Shown piece by piece: positions 23,533 to 35,988 of a stretch of DNA of 64,000 nt. A program made the position numbers and the translations under genes. This DNA comes from Orbilia blumenaviensis (lineage: Eukaryota; Ascomycota; Orbiliomycetes; Orbiliales; Orbiliaceae), in contig JAVHNS010000003.1 in assembly GCA_036872755.1 (NCBI GenBank), positions 1,736,001 to 1,800,000 of the forward strand, in the 5' to 3' direction. The notes below the pieces were generated by a model. It ran no database searches. It saw nothing but the letters and a program-made list of their open reading frames with translations, and was not told where the DNA came from. Position 1 is the first letter of the stretch; each line of letters begins with the position of its first letter.

Positions 23533-25795
23533 ATGGCATCACGAACCCTCCTTCGTCGGGCTGGGCCGAAGAGGCTATCGATGCAGTTATATCGGGTCGG
23601 TATTCCTTACTGTAAGTAAAGTGACACTTAAATCACCTTTGTCGTGTATTTTCAACTAAACAAATCGTATTCATTTTTATAAAGATTATAACCCAGGTCC
23701 CAGTTTAAGCGTCCACCGTCACAACTTCGCAACATCAACCACTTATGCATATGCCACACCGTCCAGCCAAAAGCTGGACATGAACAACCCCCTTTACCGC
23801 GATCTCATAAAAAGCATAAAAAATCCTTGGGTTGGAGACTTAATCCACAAACTTGTCCAAGGCAATGCCTCGTTCTCAGGAACACTTTCAGGAGGTGATT
23901 TGGATCTCCATGGAACGGGGAACTCACTTTATTTTCGTATCCCGGAGTTACCGCCGACGATGAAGGGTCACGATCAAGATCCAGATGGTATTCCGTTGCC
24001 GCCGAATACTTTTCGAGTATCGTCAGTCGAGGAATTGAGGAGCATCTTGCAGCGGATTTTGGTGCACAGAGCGAGTTTGGAAAGAGACGAGAATCCTGGG
24101 CATGATGATTCGAGTACCGCAGCAGCTGCATCACCAGAAGAATGGAATGTCAAAGAAGAGAAAGAAACTTCTCCTGTAAAGCCTGAGCCATCATCTCGTC
24201 CTCCCCAACCGAAGCCGGATGAGTTGGAAATGCCGGCATGGAATCCTTCTGAAAGCATTGACGTCCTCAAATCCAAGCTTAACCAATACCTCGAATCGGG
24301 GAGCAAGCTCATCAAAGGCCGAGTTTCGGGTGTCAAAGTTACGTCTATTCTCGAATCATTAGAGCAACAGATCCGGAAGTCGAGGGAGTTGTTAGAGAAA
24401 GAGAGATCAAGCACAGCTACATGGAGCGAGTCCCGCGAAAAACGTCTGTCGGAGAGAAAAGCTAGAGAAGTGGAAAGACGGCGTCGTTACCATGGGTCTC
24501 AAGAAAAGTCGGGGGGAATTGAGAAGGGGGAGAAACGAGGGGTTGATCAGGCATTGAGGACTGGGCGAACGACAATGCCGACAGAGTTCCCATTGTCCTC
24601 AGAAATGGAGAAAGAAAACCGCGCCCCTTTTGAGAAGGATGGCACCCAGGCAAACCCAGAGGCGAGCGGATTCAAGCCCTTACAATCCGAAACCCCATTC
24701 GCGTCTTATGAAAAGGATATTCGTGCAGCCCAAACGATTCTTGAGAACCTGGTATGGAAGATACCAAAACCAGCCGTTGCCGAAACTGTGGGTTCCTCCA
24801 ATGATAAAACACCAGATAAACCCGAAACCACGAGGCCGGACACTATTGAGCCTGCTACAGAGCGTATAACTTTAATGGACATCCTTAATGGGACTGCGTC
24901 TTCAAGATTGGAGAAATCCGAACAAAAGCCCGAAATCCCGACCGTCCCCTCTTCGTTTTCGCATCAGGAACCTAGGGTTCCGGCGGTGCTTAGTGATGAA
25001 CCCACCCCATCCACCACCAGTAGTCCACCGAGGACATCGAATGAACTACTTGAGGCCATTGCAATATTATCAGAACAACTAAGTCAAGCGCATAAGCGCA
25101 TTTCAGAGCTAGAAAACCCATCATCTGCCGCTCCTCTATTTCAAAGGTATACAGACCACATGGAGGAAGCCCTAGCAACACAGTATAGCGACCTGAGAGA
25201 CTACTTTGAGGAAAGGGTACTCTCCGAGACAAGGGATGTTGCAGCAAGACTCGGGTCTTTGGAAAAGACGACGCAAAAAATTCTGGAAAACCAAGAGGCT
25301 GCACAAACTAGAGACGGGGCTTGTATCTACTCCACCGAGGGCAGTGAACCGGGCGAAGAGCCTAGAGTTCCGGTCACTGTTAAACTCGACGAGGTCGACA
25401 AAGCAGGTATCCAACAAGTCGTAGATAGTGCCGTTAAGACCGCCGTGGAAAGGGTTTTGGTGGGAATCAAGAAGGGCAACGATGAGAACAATGAAGAATT
25501 GGTAGAATCTATACTCGAGGGACTTGAGGATTTTAAAACCCACGGTTTCGTGGAGTCAGTTGTTCACGAAGTCCTTGATTCAGAAGCGATGTCGAGACAC
25601 TTGGATCAGCACGTTAAGATCTTCGTAGGTCAAGTGCTGGGAGAGTTAGGCCAAGATCAAAATGGAGATTTACAAAGAATCGTGAATAAAGCGGTGAAGG
25701 CTGGGACAAGAGATATCGAAGAGGCCGTAAAAACAAGGCTCGCAGATGTCCAGTTGAAATTGGTTGGGATGGAGAGGGTCTTAAGAGGTATGTAG
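23533..25795 (+). CDS. mitochondrial-type coiled-coil protein, hypothetical
   Basis: Two exons, 23533-23611 and 23685-25795, give 729 residues. The first exon encodes a basic, Arg-rich, acid-free N-terminus (MASRTLLRRAGPKRLSMQL) and the next residues include HRHNFATSTTYAYA, together a good mitochondrial targeting sequence. The body is charged and Glu/Lys/Pro-rich, with predicted coiled coils near residues 185-260 (QQIRKSRELLEKERS) and 440-510 (LSQAHKRISELENP, EERVLSETRDVAARL). No catalytic domain is seen. A GTATGT directly overlaps the stop (LRGM then TAG), so a further spliced exon cannot be excluded. The gene is convergent with mrm2. Confidence 0.75.
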
Positions 25796-26270
25796 GTCTT
25801 TTACTTTCTGGAATTCTTATGGCGTTTCCACTTTTTCTTTGGGGACAGAATTCTTCGTGGGGGCGGCAGGGATGTCTTTGGGTTACAATAACTCTGAAGG
25901 CTAATTCTGAAATCCGGCTTTGACGATAACTCCTAGAGTCACGTCACAAACCTAAGGAAGATGAAGGGTGGTTTTGGTGAATTCGACAGTCTCCGCTCCG
26001 TAGTACAATATTTTTCTAGCACTCTACTCACTTTATTAATCTCTTCTATTTCGGCGTTTATAATTTACGCAATTTGGTTCTTCCCTAGGAGATAATGGGT
26101 TAGGAATATGTCGTTTATCAAAAAGGCACAAATCGGACAATGTTCAATATGGTTTTTTATTTATTTGGAAGTAAGGCTAGGAATGGCGTTTTTCTTTCTT
26201 TCCAAAAATAAATACATTTTTAGTATAAGTTAGTAGAGTAACTAAGCTTATAAGCGGATGGGTCCATGTA
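25796..26270. terminator. convergent 3' region between two genes
   Basis: About 475 bases, AT-rich toward 26000-26270, lie between the stop codons of the plus-strand coiled-coil gene and the minus-strand mrm2. It should contain both polyadenylation regions. No gene seen. Confidence 0.45.
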
Positions 26271-27992
26271 CTAAAGATCATGCGGCTTCAACTGCGACAT
26301 TTCGATCACCTCCCTTGTAACACCGTTCTTCTTCCTTGTAGCCACAAAATAACACTCTTTGGAATCCTATATTATCGCTCAAATGTGTTAAGAAATGGAA
26401 AGCAATCATTATCTCCTGATCACCCGCCCTAAAAGTTACAACATAAGGGAGCGACCTACCGATCTAGAAGTTTCCGGCTTTACCCTGACGACCTTGCTAA
26501 ACACCTTTACAAGCATCGCCTCCAAATTCCCATCATCCCCTCCTTGATAAAACTTACACACGAAGCTTCCGCCGGGTTTTAGAACATCAATGCAGAATGT
26601 CAATGCCGCGGTGCATAGTTCCTAAACCCCGCCATAGGCCACAAATAAACATTAAAAATCGCAATGAAATACAATAGTTGTGAATGAATAAGGGAGGGGG
26701 AAGAAAAATGCATACCATACTCCCCGCGTGATCTCTTATAGAAACCCCACTCGTATTCATCAACCTTTTTGAAAATTTCCAAGGTGTTAACACGGAATTC
26801 ATATGAAAGCCCGATAGTAAGGGCCAGGGTTCCCACATATCTGACAACACCACATCCACTGTATTCATCTCCTTCTCCTGCTGCGTCATTTTACTCCGAT
26901 CCTTGGCCTTCGACTGATCAGCCGCAGCTTGTGCCTCCTCTTCCTCATCGTTTAAACTATCCCGTCGTTCCTGCGCAATATATCCAGAGGATTCGTTATC
27001 GTTCAATTGTAAGACTGGCGGCTTTATCCGCTCCGGTAATAGGTCTTCATCAGCAGCAGCAGCTTCGTCGGAGTCGAGGTACTGGCGTAGATACGGTATG
27101 TCTGGTTTTTCTGAAATACTTTGGGGAAGCCTGGCTCGCCCACGGTTGGGATCAGAGAGATACCGTCTGATTGATGCCTGTAGTCCCGGGTTGAGGAAAT
27201 TTCCTTGGATTGATGACACGCCTTTGGGGGGCTGAGCGGGAAGAAGGTCGATCCCGATTACTCGACCGTTTGGATGGGTCTGGGCTACTGCTACTTGGGA
27301 CCAGGAGCCTGGCGCAAAACCCTATGTATATGGAAAGGGGGGGTTAATGACTAGTACTGGGTATACTTACTTTATCTAAATCTATTTAAGTGGTATCCTT
27401 GAAAGAAGGGGGTGGAGGTTGGTATATATATATCGGTTCTGGGAGGCTTACGAGGTCGACGACGGTCATTCCAGGGCGAAATATTTTATGATCTCGATCA
27501 ATCTAAATATTGAAGTATCACAAAGTAAAGAATATACAACAAAAGTTAGAAAGTTTGTATCTATCTCAATATGCACCCTTGACTTTCGAAAAGATCTTGA
27601 AATGATCGCGAATATTTAATATGGGCTCTATGCTGGCGTATGGGAAAAATGTAACACTTTCGCTTGTTGCTAGCATCAACCTTGAAAAGAAAGAAAAGGA
27701 GTGAACTGACCTCAAGCAGTTTAAACGCGGCACGGCCTTTATACTGTAAAATTTTGGCATCTAGAGATGCTCGATCATTCATTTGCCGTTTTACCCACTT
27801 GCTACTCTTGCCCGCCGAAACACATGGCGTCATTGAGAAGCTTCTTGATGCCGACAAAGATGTTGTTGATACACTAGTCGGTCTGCGAAAAATGCATGAA
27901 GTTGACAACGCCACTCTTGATCGTAGTGTGCTAGATGGCGCCTCAAAGGCCAATCTTGCCAGACTACGGAAGTAGCTGCGCGGTATCGCCAT
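26271..27992 (-). CDS. mrm2: mitochondrial 21S rRNA (uridine-2'-O)-methyltransferase, FtsJ/MRM2 family
   Basis: Five exons in phase (27711-27992, 27452-27502, 26716-27321, 26460-26621, 26271-26366) give 398 residues. An Arg/Ser-rich N-terminus looks like a mitochondrial presequence. FtsJ motifs follow: KWVKRQMNDRASLDAKILQY with KGRAAFKLLE, the SAM-binding motif TVVDLGFAPGSWSQVA, GRVIGIDLLPAQPPKG, then VDVVLSDMWEPWP and KPGGSFVCKFYQGGDD. Catalytic residues of the K-D-K-E type are present in these motifs. Family members methylate the 2'-OH of a U in the large mitochondrial rRNA A-loop. The insert between motifs (Asp/Glu/Ala-rich, near residues 145-225) is larger than in bacterial RrmJ, as in other fungal MRM2 proteins. 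Confidence 0.92.
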
Positions 27993-28548
27993 CCTTTGTT
28001 GTTGGTACGTGGAATATGTTTTAAAGTCGAAGGTTCTGGTCCAGCTTTCGGGTGTTATGAAAATTTCGATGTGTTGGATTTTGAAGGCAAGACCCGGATT
28101 TGGGTTCAATCTCCCAATTCAATTATCAATCAAACCAATTACCGCCTGAATCATGCGTACGGATACACTGTCTTCGCGATGCGAGCCTTGAGGGTTAAGT
28201 GGTGAGGTACTAAGTTGAGAGATTTTAGGATGGATTGGAAATTTAACAACAAATATTGCGAAAAGCCAGAACCGACGGCTATTGATGCTTGAATAGATCA
28301 GTAGTAGTACACATCCACTCCAGTAACGCCGCCTAAACTAATGCACCGCTCCAAAAAAAATCCTGCTCACAAGAAATAAAATATGAGAGAAAAGGTAGAA
28401 AGGAAACTAAAGATCAGACCCTAGGCTCAAGCTCCGTAACACCACAGCATCGGAAAAAAACGAGGTCATGATATCTACAAGCTCATCACATACAGAAACA
28501 GAATCACAAAGCTAGACACTGATGAACACTGGCAAACCGAAAAATGAT
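27993..28548. other. spacer between mrm2 start and the coiled-coil gene 3' end
   Basis: About 550 bases carrying the mrm2 promoter side and the 3' flank of the downstream minus-strand gene. No gene or repeat is evident. Confidence 0.45.
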
Positions 28549-31028
28549 TTACATGCTCAACAAGCTCTTCTTCTTGATTCCCAACTTATTTTTAATACCT
28601 TCATACCCTGCCCCTCGCCGCTTCAGCGGGCTAAAGTCCTTACTAAAGCCAGTGACACTCGGGGCTCTGAATTTATTGAAAGTACCATCTTCCCCATCGT
28701 CATCAAATAATGTGTTTCCGAGTGTATTGCCCATGAGCTTTCTCATCTTCATCTTCTTTGGCTTTGCTGCCGCAGAGATGATAGATGCAGCTGTAGTGGT
28801 ATCAGCTTCGAAGCTGTCTTCAGGTTCTTCAGTAATAGTATCGGGGACGACGTTCTCCTTGTTCACACTGCCCTTCTTGCCCTTCTTGGCACCTTCGGGC
28901 ATATATTCAACTTCATCGTCTCCCAAAAGAGATGTTTCAGGAGCGATTGCAGAGGCACGCTTGGAGTTCTTAAGGGCTGTAGTAGATAGGAAGATCTTTT
29001 GTTTAGGGCCTGGTTTGGCCTTTGCTGGCTTTGGAGCCGGTTTTGGCGGTGGTGGCATCAGCTTCTGGGTTTCGGTTGGCTCCACGAGTTTCGGCAGAAT
29101 GCTTGCTTCAACTTCTGTTTCTGCTTCCGCTTCCGTTTCCGTGACTTCAGTAGTTTGTCCTAAAAGGACTGGAGCAGGCGAATCTATAGACGTATCTCCT
29201 ACGCTAGCATCTGTCTTCGAAGGTGTTGCAGCCTCTGATGGTGCGACGCTAATGTGCCTTGTAAGGAATGGTGTGGTAGAGAAAGTTGACTTGGCGACTG
29301 TGGATTTCTTCGCCCTCTTAACCGGTGGAGAATCGACGTCATCATCAAAAGTTGTTGCTCCCCGCTTCTTTGTCTTTGCAGCAGGAGCAGCGGCATTGGC
29401 CTTAGCCTTGTTCTTCCACGTGTCCAGCTTCTTCTCGAGAACACCCTTTTGGGTCTCCCATGACTCACGGTCCTTTTCTCTTTCCTTCGTTACTCGCTCC
29501 GCAATCTTGGTTTGCTTGTTGAGTTGATCTTTGAGCTCGGCAATCTGCTTCTTGAAGTCATCGGCATCAGATTTAGACTTTGTGGCACGTTTGGCAGCCT
29601 TCTTTTCATTCTCAAGCTCAACCTGCAATTCCTCGACTTGGTGGGCAAGTTGTAGTTTCTCAGAGAGAATCTGGCGGTGATTCTCAGTGGTGGCCTTGAA
29701 AGCGTCATTCTCCGCTTGGAGAGTGGTAAGCTGGCGGGAAAGGGCGAGTTTTTCCTTTGTCAAAGCAGTGATTGCATCTGCATCAGTGTTTGACGATTCG
29801 AGCTCGGTCTACAATCCGTGTTAGCTGGCATTTTCTTTTTTTTTCTTTGCTTTGTTTTTGGATGTTTTTGAGGGGTTGCATACGCTGAGAGACTGGTTCG
29901 TCTTGTTTGCTTCCTTCAACTCGGCCTTGAGATCTTTGATAGACTGTTCAAGCTCCGAGATCGTTGAAGCACTTTCATCATCTGCCTTCTTCTTTTTCGA
30001 ATTGAGCTGAGACTTTGTGGATTGTAATTCTTTCGAAACATTTTCCATCTGGGTCTTCATCTCTTCGGCTTCAGAGGCCTTAGCATCAAGTGCCTTCTGC
30101 AACATTTCGAGATCCCTTTTCAAGGATTCCCCTGCTTTAGACTCAGATGTCGACTCCTTCTTCGCGGCCGTCAGGTCTTTCTTGAGAGACTTTACCTCGG
30201 CAGATCTCTCCTCGAGTTTGTGCCGCAGGTCGTTCACCTCATCTTTCAAACCCTCGATGGCCTTTCCTTCACTTGTAGCCTCTTTTTGGGCAGATGTGAG
30301 GTCCTTCTTCAATCCCTTAGCCTCATTTTTGGCCTCCTTGGCTTCTTCAGAGGCAGCATTTAGTTTGGCCTGCAATTGCTCCAGCTTCTCCTCTAAGCTG
30401 GTAATCTTCCCATCCCTCTCCTTCAACTGCTTCTCTAAAGCGGCCATATCTGATGAGTTCGACTTCTCCTGAGCCTCCATCTCTGACACCTTATTCCTCA
30501 ACCTTGTCTCCCGCTTCTTTGATTCCTCAACTTTGGCCATTTCAGCTGATAACCGCCTTGTCTGCTGGTCAAAGTCTACTTCAAGGATGGTGTGTTCAAT
30601 CGACAATTTTCGAGTCTCGTCCTTTTGTTTGACGAGAACAGATTTGGTGGTTGCTAGGGAGTATTGGAGTTCCGCGTTGGAGAGTTTGAGAAATGAGACT
30701 TCCTGCAATTTGAAAGGAAAACAACGCGAGGCACAAATAAACAAGCGTTAGACACACGAACAACTGCCACTATGATGCGGTATGACAACAGGGGGGAAAA
30801 GGAAGAGAGGGGTAGTGTGATGTATTATGGGAAGGCAGGATTGTTTTCTTTTACCTGCTGTAATTGATAGCAGCGTAACTCGGGACTGGTATTTGTGGAG
30901 GAGGAAGAGGATTTGGTGGTGGTTGTTGTGGTGGAAGAGGAAGCGGGTTTTGACGAGGCGTTGTTGTTGATGTTTTGGTTGTTTTGGGCAGCACTTCGTT
31001 TTGTGCCCTTGGCTACACCGCTTGTCAT
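28549..31028 (-). CDS. long coiled-coil protein with KEN motif, probably nuclear
   Basis: Three exons in phase (30855-31028, 29884-30702, 28549-29808) give 750 residues. The N-terminus is Asn/Ser/Thr low complexity with a basic KGTKRSA patch. Residues about 60-450 are an almost continuous coiled coil (for example KQLKERDGKITSLEEKLEQ). The C-terminal part has basic patches (KTKKRG, PPVKRAKKS), a KEN box (VNKENVVP) and a conserved-looking end with FSPLKRRGAGYEG. KEN boxes are APC/C degrons, so a mitosis-linked role such as spindle, kinetochore or chromosome structure is an inference. I do not recognise the orthologue. It is divergent from ost3 with a 555-base shared promoter. Confidence 0.78.
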
Positions 31029-31583
31029 CGCGATTTGATGTAACTTCTTTAAATTCTTGACAATGGGGTTTTGCGATTTGTGATGAGGTTAATAAGAGGT
31101 AGGAAAAAGTGAAGGGCTGGCCGTAGCTGCCGTCGGCGGGCTCTTTTTTCTTTTGTTCACAGTCGGGGAGGGGAGCGATATGATCTGGTGATGGAGGAGG
31201 GTATGATATGATGAAGAGAAGAAGAGATTTGGGTCCGGCGGACGGGGTCCCCTGCCTGACGACGGAGCGGCCCTCTTGTTGACAATTTGCCCAATCGAGC
31301 ACTCAACCGTAAACAAAAATCCAACCGGCTCAACACAACACATAAACGCAATGTGCAAAATGCAACATCAACACATTTTTCTCTAGTGGATGACTAAGCC
31401 GCCCAGACGGAGATGATGCTTGTGTGGCATCTACGCCCAAATCCAAAACCACCCCGGTCGGGTACGTAACTGACTATCTTGACGCCGGCGACACGTCCTC
31501 CCCGACATCATCACAACCACCTCCACCACCGCCACATCCCCTACGCCCGACCAATTGATTTGGTCTCCCAAAATTCCTCCATA
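31029..31583. promoter_or_regulatory. bidirectional promoter region, coiled-coil gene (-) / ost3 (+)
   Basis: 555 bases between two divergent ATGs. Pyrimidine-rich stretches face each start, as is usual for fungal 5' leaders. No TATA box is obvious. Confidence 0.45.
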
Positions 31584-32832
31584 ATGCGTCTCCTACCCGT
31601 CCTCACCGCTTTCACCTCCCTCCTGTCCCTCTCCGTCGCCCAAAAGCCCCACAAGTACCAGACCTTCGCGGAACTAGCCAGCTCCTCCAAGGGCTCCAAG
31701 GGCTCCATCCTGCTCAATGACCAGCTCTTCGCTGAGATTTCCTCCCCTCCGAGGAACTATACTTCCGTCGTACTTTTCACAGCACTAGATTCCCGCTATG
31801 GCTGTGTTCTCTGCCGCGACTTCCAGCCAGAGTTCGATCTCCTCGGGAACAGTTGGCATAGAGAACATCCACAGAGTGATGGCTTGTTATTCGGTGTTTT
31901 AGACTTTAGTGTTGGAAAGGGCACGTTCCAAAGGGTATGAACTATCTGCTATAGTTATTTTAACTTGGTCTCGTTGTTTCAACTCTACAATTGATACTCA
32001 ATTGATGCTGACAATGGCGGTTGTAATCGAATGGAATATAGCTCGGCATGTCCACCGCTCCAATCCTCATGCTCTTCCCCCCCACAACAACTGGCTCGCC
32101 TTCCGAACAAATGCCTCTTAAGTTTGAATTCAACCCTAGGTAGGTAGCTAAAGTACACCTCCCCTGACTCTAAAGTTACCAATTAACTCATAATTATTAT
32201 AGCGACACCACCCCCGCCGAAGCTGTCGCCCGCTGGCTCACCCATACCACAAAACATACCGTAACAATCCACCGTCCCTTCAACTATGTCAAGCTCTTCA
32301 CTTTCGTCGGTGGCATCATCGGCCTGGCAACAGGTTCCAAACTCGCGTATCCATACCTCGCCCCGGCACTATACAGCCGTAACTTGTGGGCTGCGGTTTC
32401 CCTTGTTGCCGTCCTGCTGTTCACTAGTGGGCATATGTTCAATCATATCAGAAAGGTTCCATATGTGGTGCAGGGCCGTGGAGGCGGGGTCTCATATATT
32501 GCTAGTGGGTTTTCGAATCAGTTTGGATTGGAGACACAGATCGTTGCTGTCGTTTGTATGTTCCTTCCCCCCTCCTTCAATTGTAAACGTATACGTAGCA
32601 GAACAATCAGCACTAACACATAGTCAATTTTTTTTTAAAAAAAGACGCCATCCTATCTTTCTCCTCTATTGCTCTCTGTCTGAAAATGCCACGCATGGAA
32701 AGCGCTGGAAAGCAAAAGATTGCAGTCATGGCCTGGAACTTGGTCCTGCTCGTTCTGTTCAGTTTCCTGATGAGTGTTTTCAAGATGAAGAACGGGGCTT
32801 ATCCATTCTTTTTGCCGCCTTTGATCGCTTAG
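31584..32832 (+). CDS. ost3: oligosaccharyltransferase subunit OST3/OST6
   Basis: Four exons in phase (31584-31934, 32042-32139, 32203-32555, 32645-32832) give 329 residues, the usual OST3/6 length. A signal peptide (LPVLTAFTSLLSLSVAQ) leads a luminal thioredoxin-like domain with the CxxC motif Cys74-Cys77 (YGCVLCRDFQ). Four membrane segments follow (for example LFTFVGGIIGLATGSKL, LWAAVSLVAVLLFTSGHMF, WNLVLLVLFSFLMSVF). GHMFNHIRKVPY is characteristic of the family. In the ER membrane this subunit forms transient disulfides with nascent chains and improves N-glycosylation of Cys-rich proteins. The last intron ends in a run of A before AG, slightly unusual, but phase and protein sequence support it. 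Confidence 0.92.
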
Positions 32833-33791
32833 TGTGCGGCCCTAGGGCTGGTTTATGTGCTTGGACGGTGGGTCGAGATCGTGTGGTTGGATTATGATAG
32901 GCATCATGATGATCCTCCGGCTGTGGTGAGGAGGGTGGGGGGTTATAAAAGTGCGAAGTGGAATGAGTTGAGGTAGAAAGAGAGAGTAGCCGTGATTGTG
33001 GTTGTTTGTGAACGGGGTATATTAGTAGCAAGATATTGGATTTTGGAGGATTTTTTATATCCTAGGTAGTATTGCTAATCGTAGTCATTTCTTTTTATCA
33101 TCACCCTGGGGCTCATAGGTTAGACTTGAAGTGTGAAACCTAGCAAAACTAGCATCCGGTTAATACAAAAGTTAATCCTATATTCCAGCTTTTAATGACG
33201 ACAGGATACCTGTACAGATGTATGATATTCCCAGTTATAATTAAGCTGGTTCGTTATCAGATGTTCTGGGGGTAGATCACCATATTGTCTGGTTCGACGA
33301 AACCAGGGTAGATGGGTATAGGATTGAATTTGATCAGAGTACAGTGGTATGTCTATAATTAATCATACTAAATCGTTCAACAAGAGGTTTGAGTGAAACT
33401 AGTGAAAAAGAGAATTGGAAAGAACAAAAATCGGCGAAAGATCGGAGTCGCTAAAAGGTCAGTTGTATAAATCGCCGAGATAGTAATGAAATGAGAAACG
33501 AACGACGGGTGAAAGATACATCATACAAGAAACGTATGCACTCCCAAGCATCATAGGGGGAATTTGGATTACATAAAAGAGAAGAAAAACGCCGTTGACA
33601 CCCTGCGAATGATGTGAGCAATAAAGAGGTATACAATAGAGAAGAATAGCCGGGAAGAAAACTGGAGAGCAGAAATCGCAAAAGCCAGGAGAAAGGCAAG
33701 GAAAACGAGGAGAGGACAGGTCACCTCGCGGAGGCTGGTTTACGAGACCAGGACAGGGGGATAGATTGATGGAGGAGGGAAGGGAATTGTG
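32833..33791. other. intergenic 3' region between ost3 and hfi1
   Basis: About 960 bases between convergent genes. Short open frames on both strands lack motifs. No RNA gene or repeat is recognised. Confidence 0.45.
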
Positions 33792-35299
33792 TTAGTGACC
33801 AGACAAACACTCCATGATGAACCTGCTAGCAGGGTTGTCCCACTTCATCGCGGTATCGGGTACCCCTCCATCAACATCCATATGATCTGCATTGCCGTTA
33901 TCTAGCTTAACCCTCTTGCCGGCTCTACCGTCCGTACTCTCCTCTTCCTCCTCGTCTCTATTGTACTGACCTACACCTGACAAGATCGAATGCACGCTCA
34001 ATGGCATCTGCCGTATCAGGTTATCACTAAGGCTGACAGACAGCTTTAGATGTTCCATCGATATTGTGCCTCCGACCTTCTCTACCGTCTTCGCCCTATT
34101 CTTTGCCGCTTCCTCGTCTTCCTTTATTACCTTCTTAGTATTGTCAAGCCGTACTCGATCGATTAATGTCGTTAAAACATCCTTTACAAAGAAGTCTGTC
34201 GCAAGACCGATGAACCGCGCCGTTTCCTCAGATACGCCGCTACTTATGCCTTCTTCGTAACAGATAGGGATACACCTCGCCTGTATTGTTTCAACATCAA
34301 TATACTCCCCGCTTTCGACAGCTAACGAAGATTGATATGCATTTGAAACCTCGTTTTGCCAATTTTTGTTCGGACCAGCAGAGACAGGGGGTGCGGATGT
34401 ATCGAAGTTACGGATTTGCTTGGCAGTATAATGTCGTGCTAGAGTGGAAGGCACGTCGTCGGGAACCTGCAGACGGGTTAGTGCATGCGCCAATGCAAGT
34501 GGTTCGTTTGAGTTTTTCATGCAGTGGAAGGGTGCAGCCGCATAGACGAGATTGGCCACCATACGAGAGAATTGTGGCTTTAAAGAAATAGCAAGTGTAT
34601 ATCAGAAAGGGGGTTGACTAGCGTACCTCGGGTATTTCCTTCATCCGCCGACGGTCTCGGGCAGGTATAGCCATGATCTCCTTCTTGAGACGTCGCTCGT
34701 AGGCATCACCAGAAGTAGTTTTGGGGAGGGATGAGGTCTTGCCTTGATGCGACACCCATGTTGCGACATCACCCTCGGGGGGTTCACGAGTAGCATTAAC
34801 GTGGACAGAGAGGAAGAATTGATTGTGAAGACGTTGGGTTTCGGGTTTCTGAAGGAGAGGGTCGACGATACTGGCGAGCTCGGTACGGTTGGTTAGACCT
34901 ATAAACAGGAAAGATACATTCCATATCAGAAAGAGATCCTTTGTAGTAATTGGGAAGTGTGGCTGGTAGGGATAGGTGGCAAAGAGTGATGGGTCGATGA
35001 GCGATGGGTAAAAGAGTGAGGTTTTACGTACCGCGAAAGAAGGACCGGACAGCATCGCTGTAGGTTCCCCAGTCGTCGCCGAGGGATTCCCGAAGGGAGA
35101 TGTAGATGTTTTCAACGTCGACACGGGCCGGAAGCTTGACACCGGGCTTCAAAGGCGTACCGGGAGGAGCTGTCGCAGTAGTCGGGGTGGAAGATATGGC
35201 ATTGCCGTTTGGAAGTGATTTAGAGACGGTCTTCTTGGACGAGCCGGCGTCCAGCTCAGAGGGATCGATAGGTGAGTCGGGCGACATGGCTGATGGCAT
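33792..35299 (-). CDS. hfi1: SAGA complex subunit HFI1/ADA1 (SAGA-Tad1 domain)
   Basis: Three exons in phase (35032-35299, 34627-34898, 33792-34577) give 441 residues. The Tad1-type region starts at about residue 55 with RVDVENIYISLRESLGDDW, continues through YSDAVRSFFRGLTNRTELA and LLQKPETQRLHNQFFLS, and reaches the conserved PARDRRRMKEIPE segment. The C-terminal half contains a histone-fold-like helical stretch (LSVSLSDNLIRQMPLSVHS). In yeast this protein holds the SAGA coactivator together and pairs with Taf12. The start could be the ATG at 35299 or the one at 35287. A divergent promoter is shared with rad26. Confidence 0.88.
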
Positions 35300-35342
35300 C
35301 AGTAACTTATGGGCAAGTTCTGATTGTGATTGTTCGATTGCG

Positions 35343-35381
35343 GTGATGATGATGATGATGGTGATGATGGTGATGGTGATG
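35343..35381 (+). repeat. (GAT)n/(GGT) microsatellite
   Basis: An imperfect trinucleotide run of GAT with GGT interruptions about 45 bases upstream of the hfi1 start codon. Confidence 0.85.
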
Positions 35382-35939
35382 TGTGGTTATATTAGAGGCT
35401 GGCCATATGTAGTAGAAGGACATAAACTGTTTCAGAGCACACGCAAGGAATAGCTGCCAGCGAGCGGAATGTAGGGGAAGGCAATGGGCTACAAGCCACG
35501 GAGGGGCGCGAGCGTTGTCGTCGCGCGACCGCAGTTGAAGAGGAGGAGGGGGAGGTTGGCTGAGTTTCTGGGTATTAAGTACGAACAGATGCGGGTTTGG
35601 GTTGATGGATTGGTCGTCACGACAGCCGGGATTATTATTCGATTCAATCCCCGCGTCGGCCAGCTGCATGGCGGTCCACCATGTCCTAACAAACCCATGC
35701 CCGGAGCGCCTGCCCGGTCAAAATGACAGTAGCCCCGGTTACCTAGGACAATATTTCCCGGGACAGCTCACCACCCCTGGGTCATTGACTGTTATCCGAG
35801 GTCTTGGCAACTGTATGACTAATCCATTGTTTCGATGGATGGCCAGCTGCGCAAAGTAACGTAAACCCGTGAGAACCCGTCAGACACAGACGAAGACTCG
35901 TTCGACTCAATTTCTACCTTCGCGGGACACGGACGCGAT

Positions 35940-35988
35940 CTCTCTCTCTCTCTCTCTCTCTCTTCTTCTTCTTCCTCTTCTTCTTCTT
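35940..35988 (+). repeat. (CT)n followed by (CTT)n tract
   Basis: About 22 bases of perfect CT repeat pass into a CTT/CCT run. Such pyrimidine tracts are common in fungal promoters. Confidence 0.9.

Noticed and set aside
28544..29527. 327-codon plus-strand frame
   Set aside because: It is antisense to the KEN-box coiled-coil gene, whose three exons splice in phase. The hydrophobic Ser/Val/Phe composition is that of a shadow.
30017..30472. 151-codon plus-strand frame, Ser/Phe-rich
   Set aside because: It is the antisense shadow of the Lys/Glu-rich coiled-coil exon.
35307..35669. 120-codon minus-strand frame with a long poly-His run
   Set aside because: The His run is produced by the GAT/GGT microsatellite. 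There is no other protein character.
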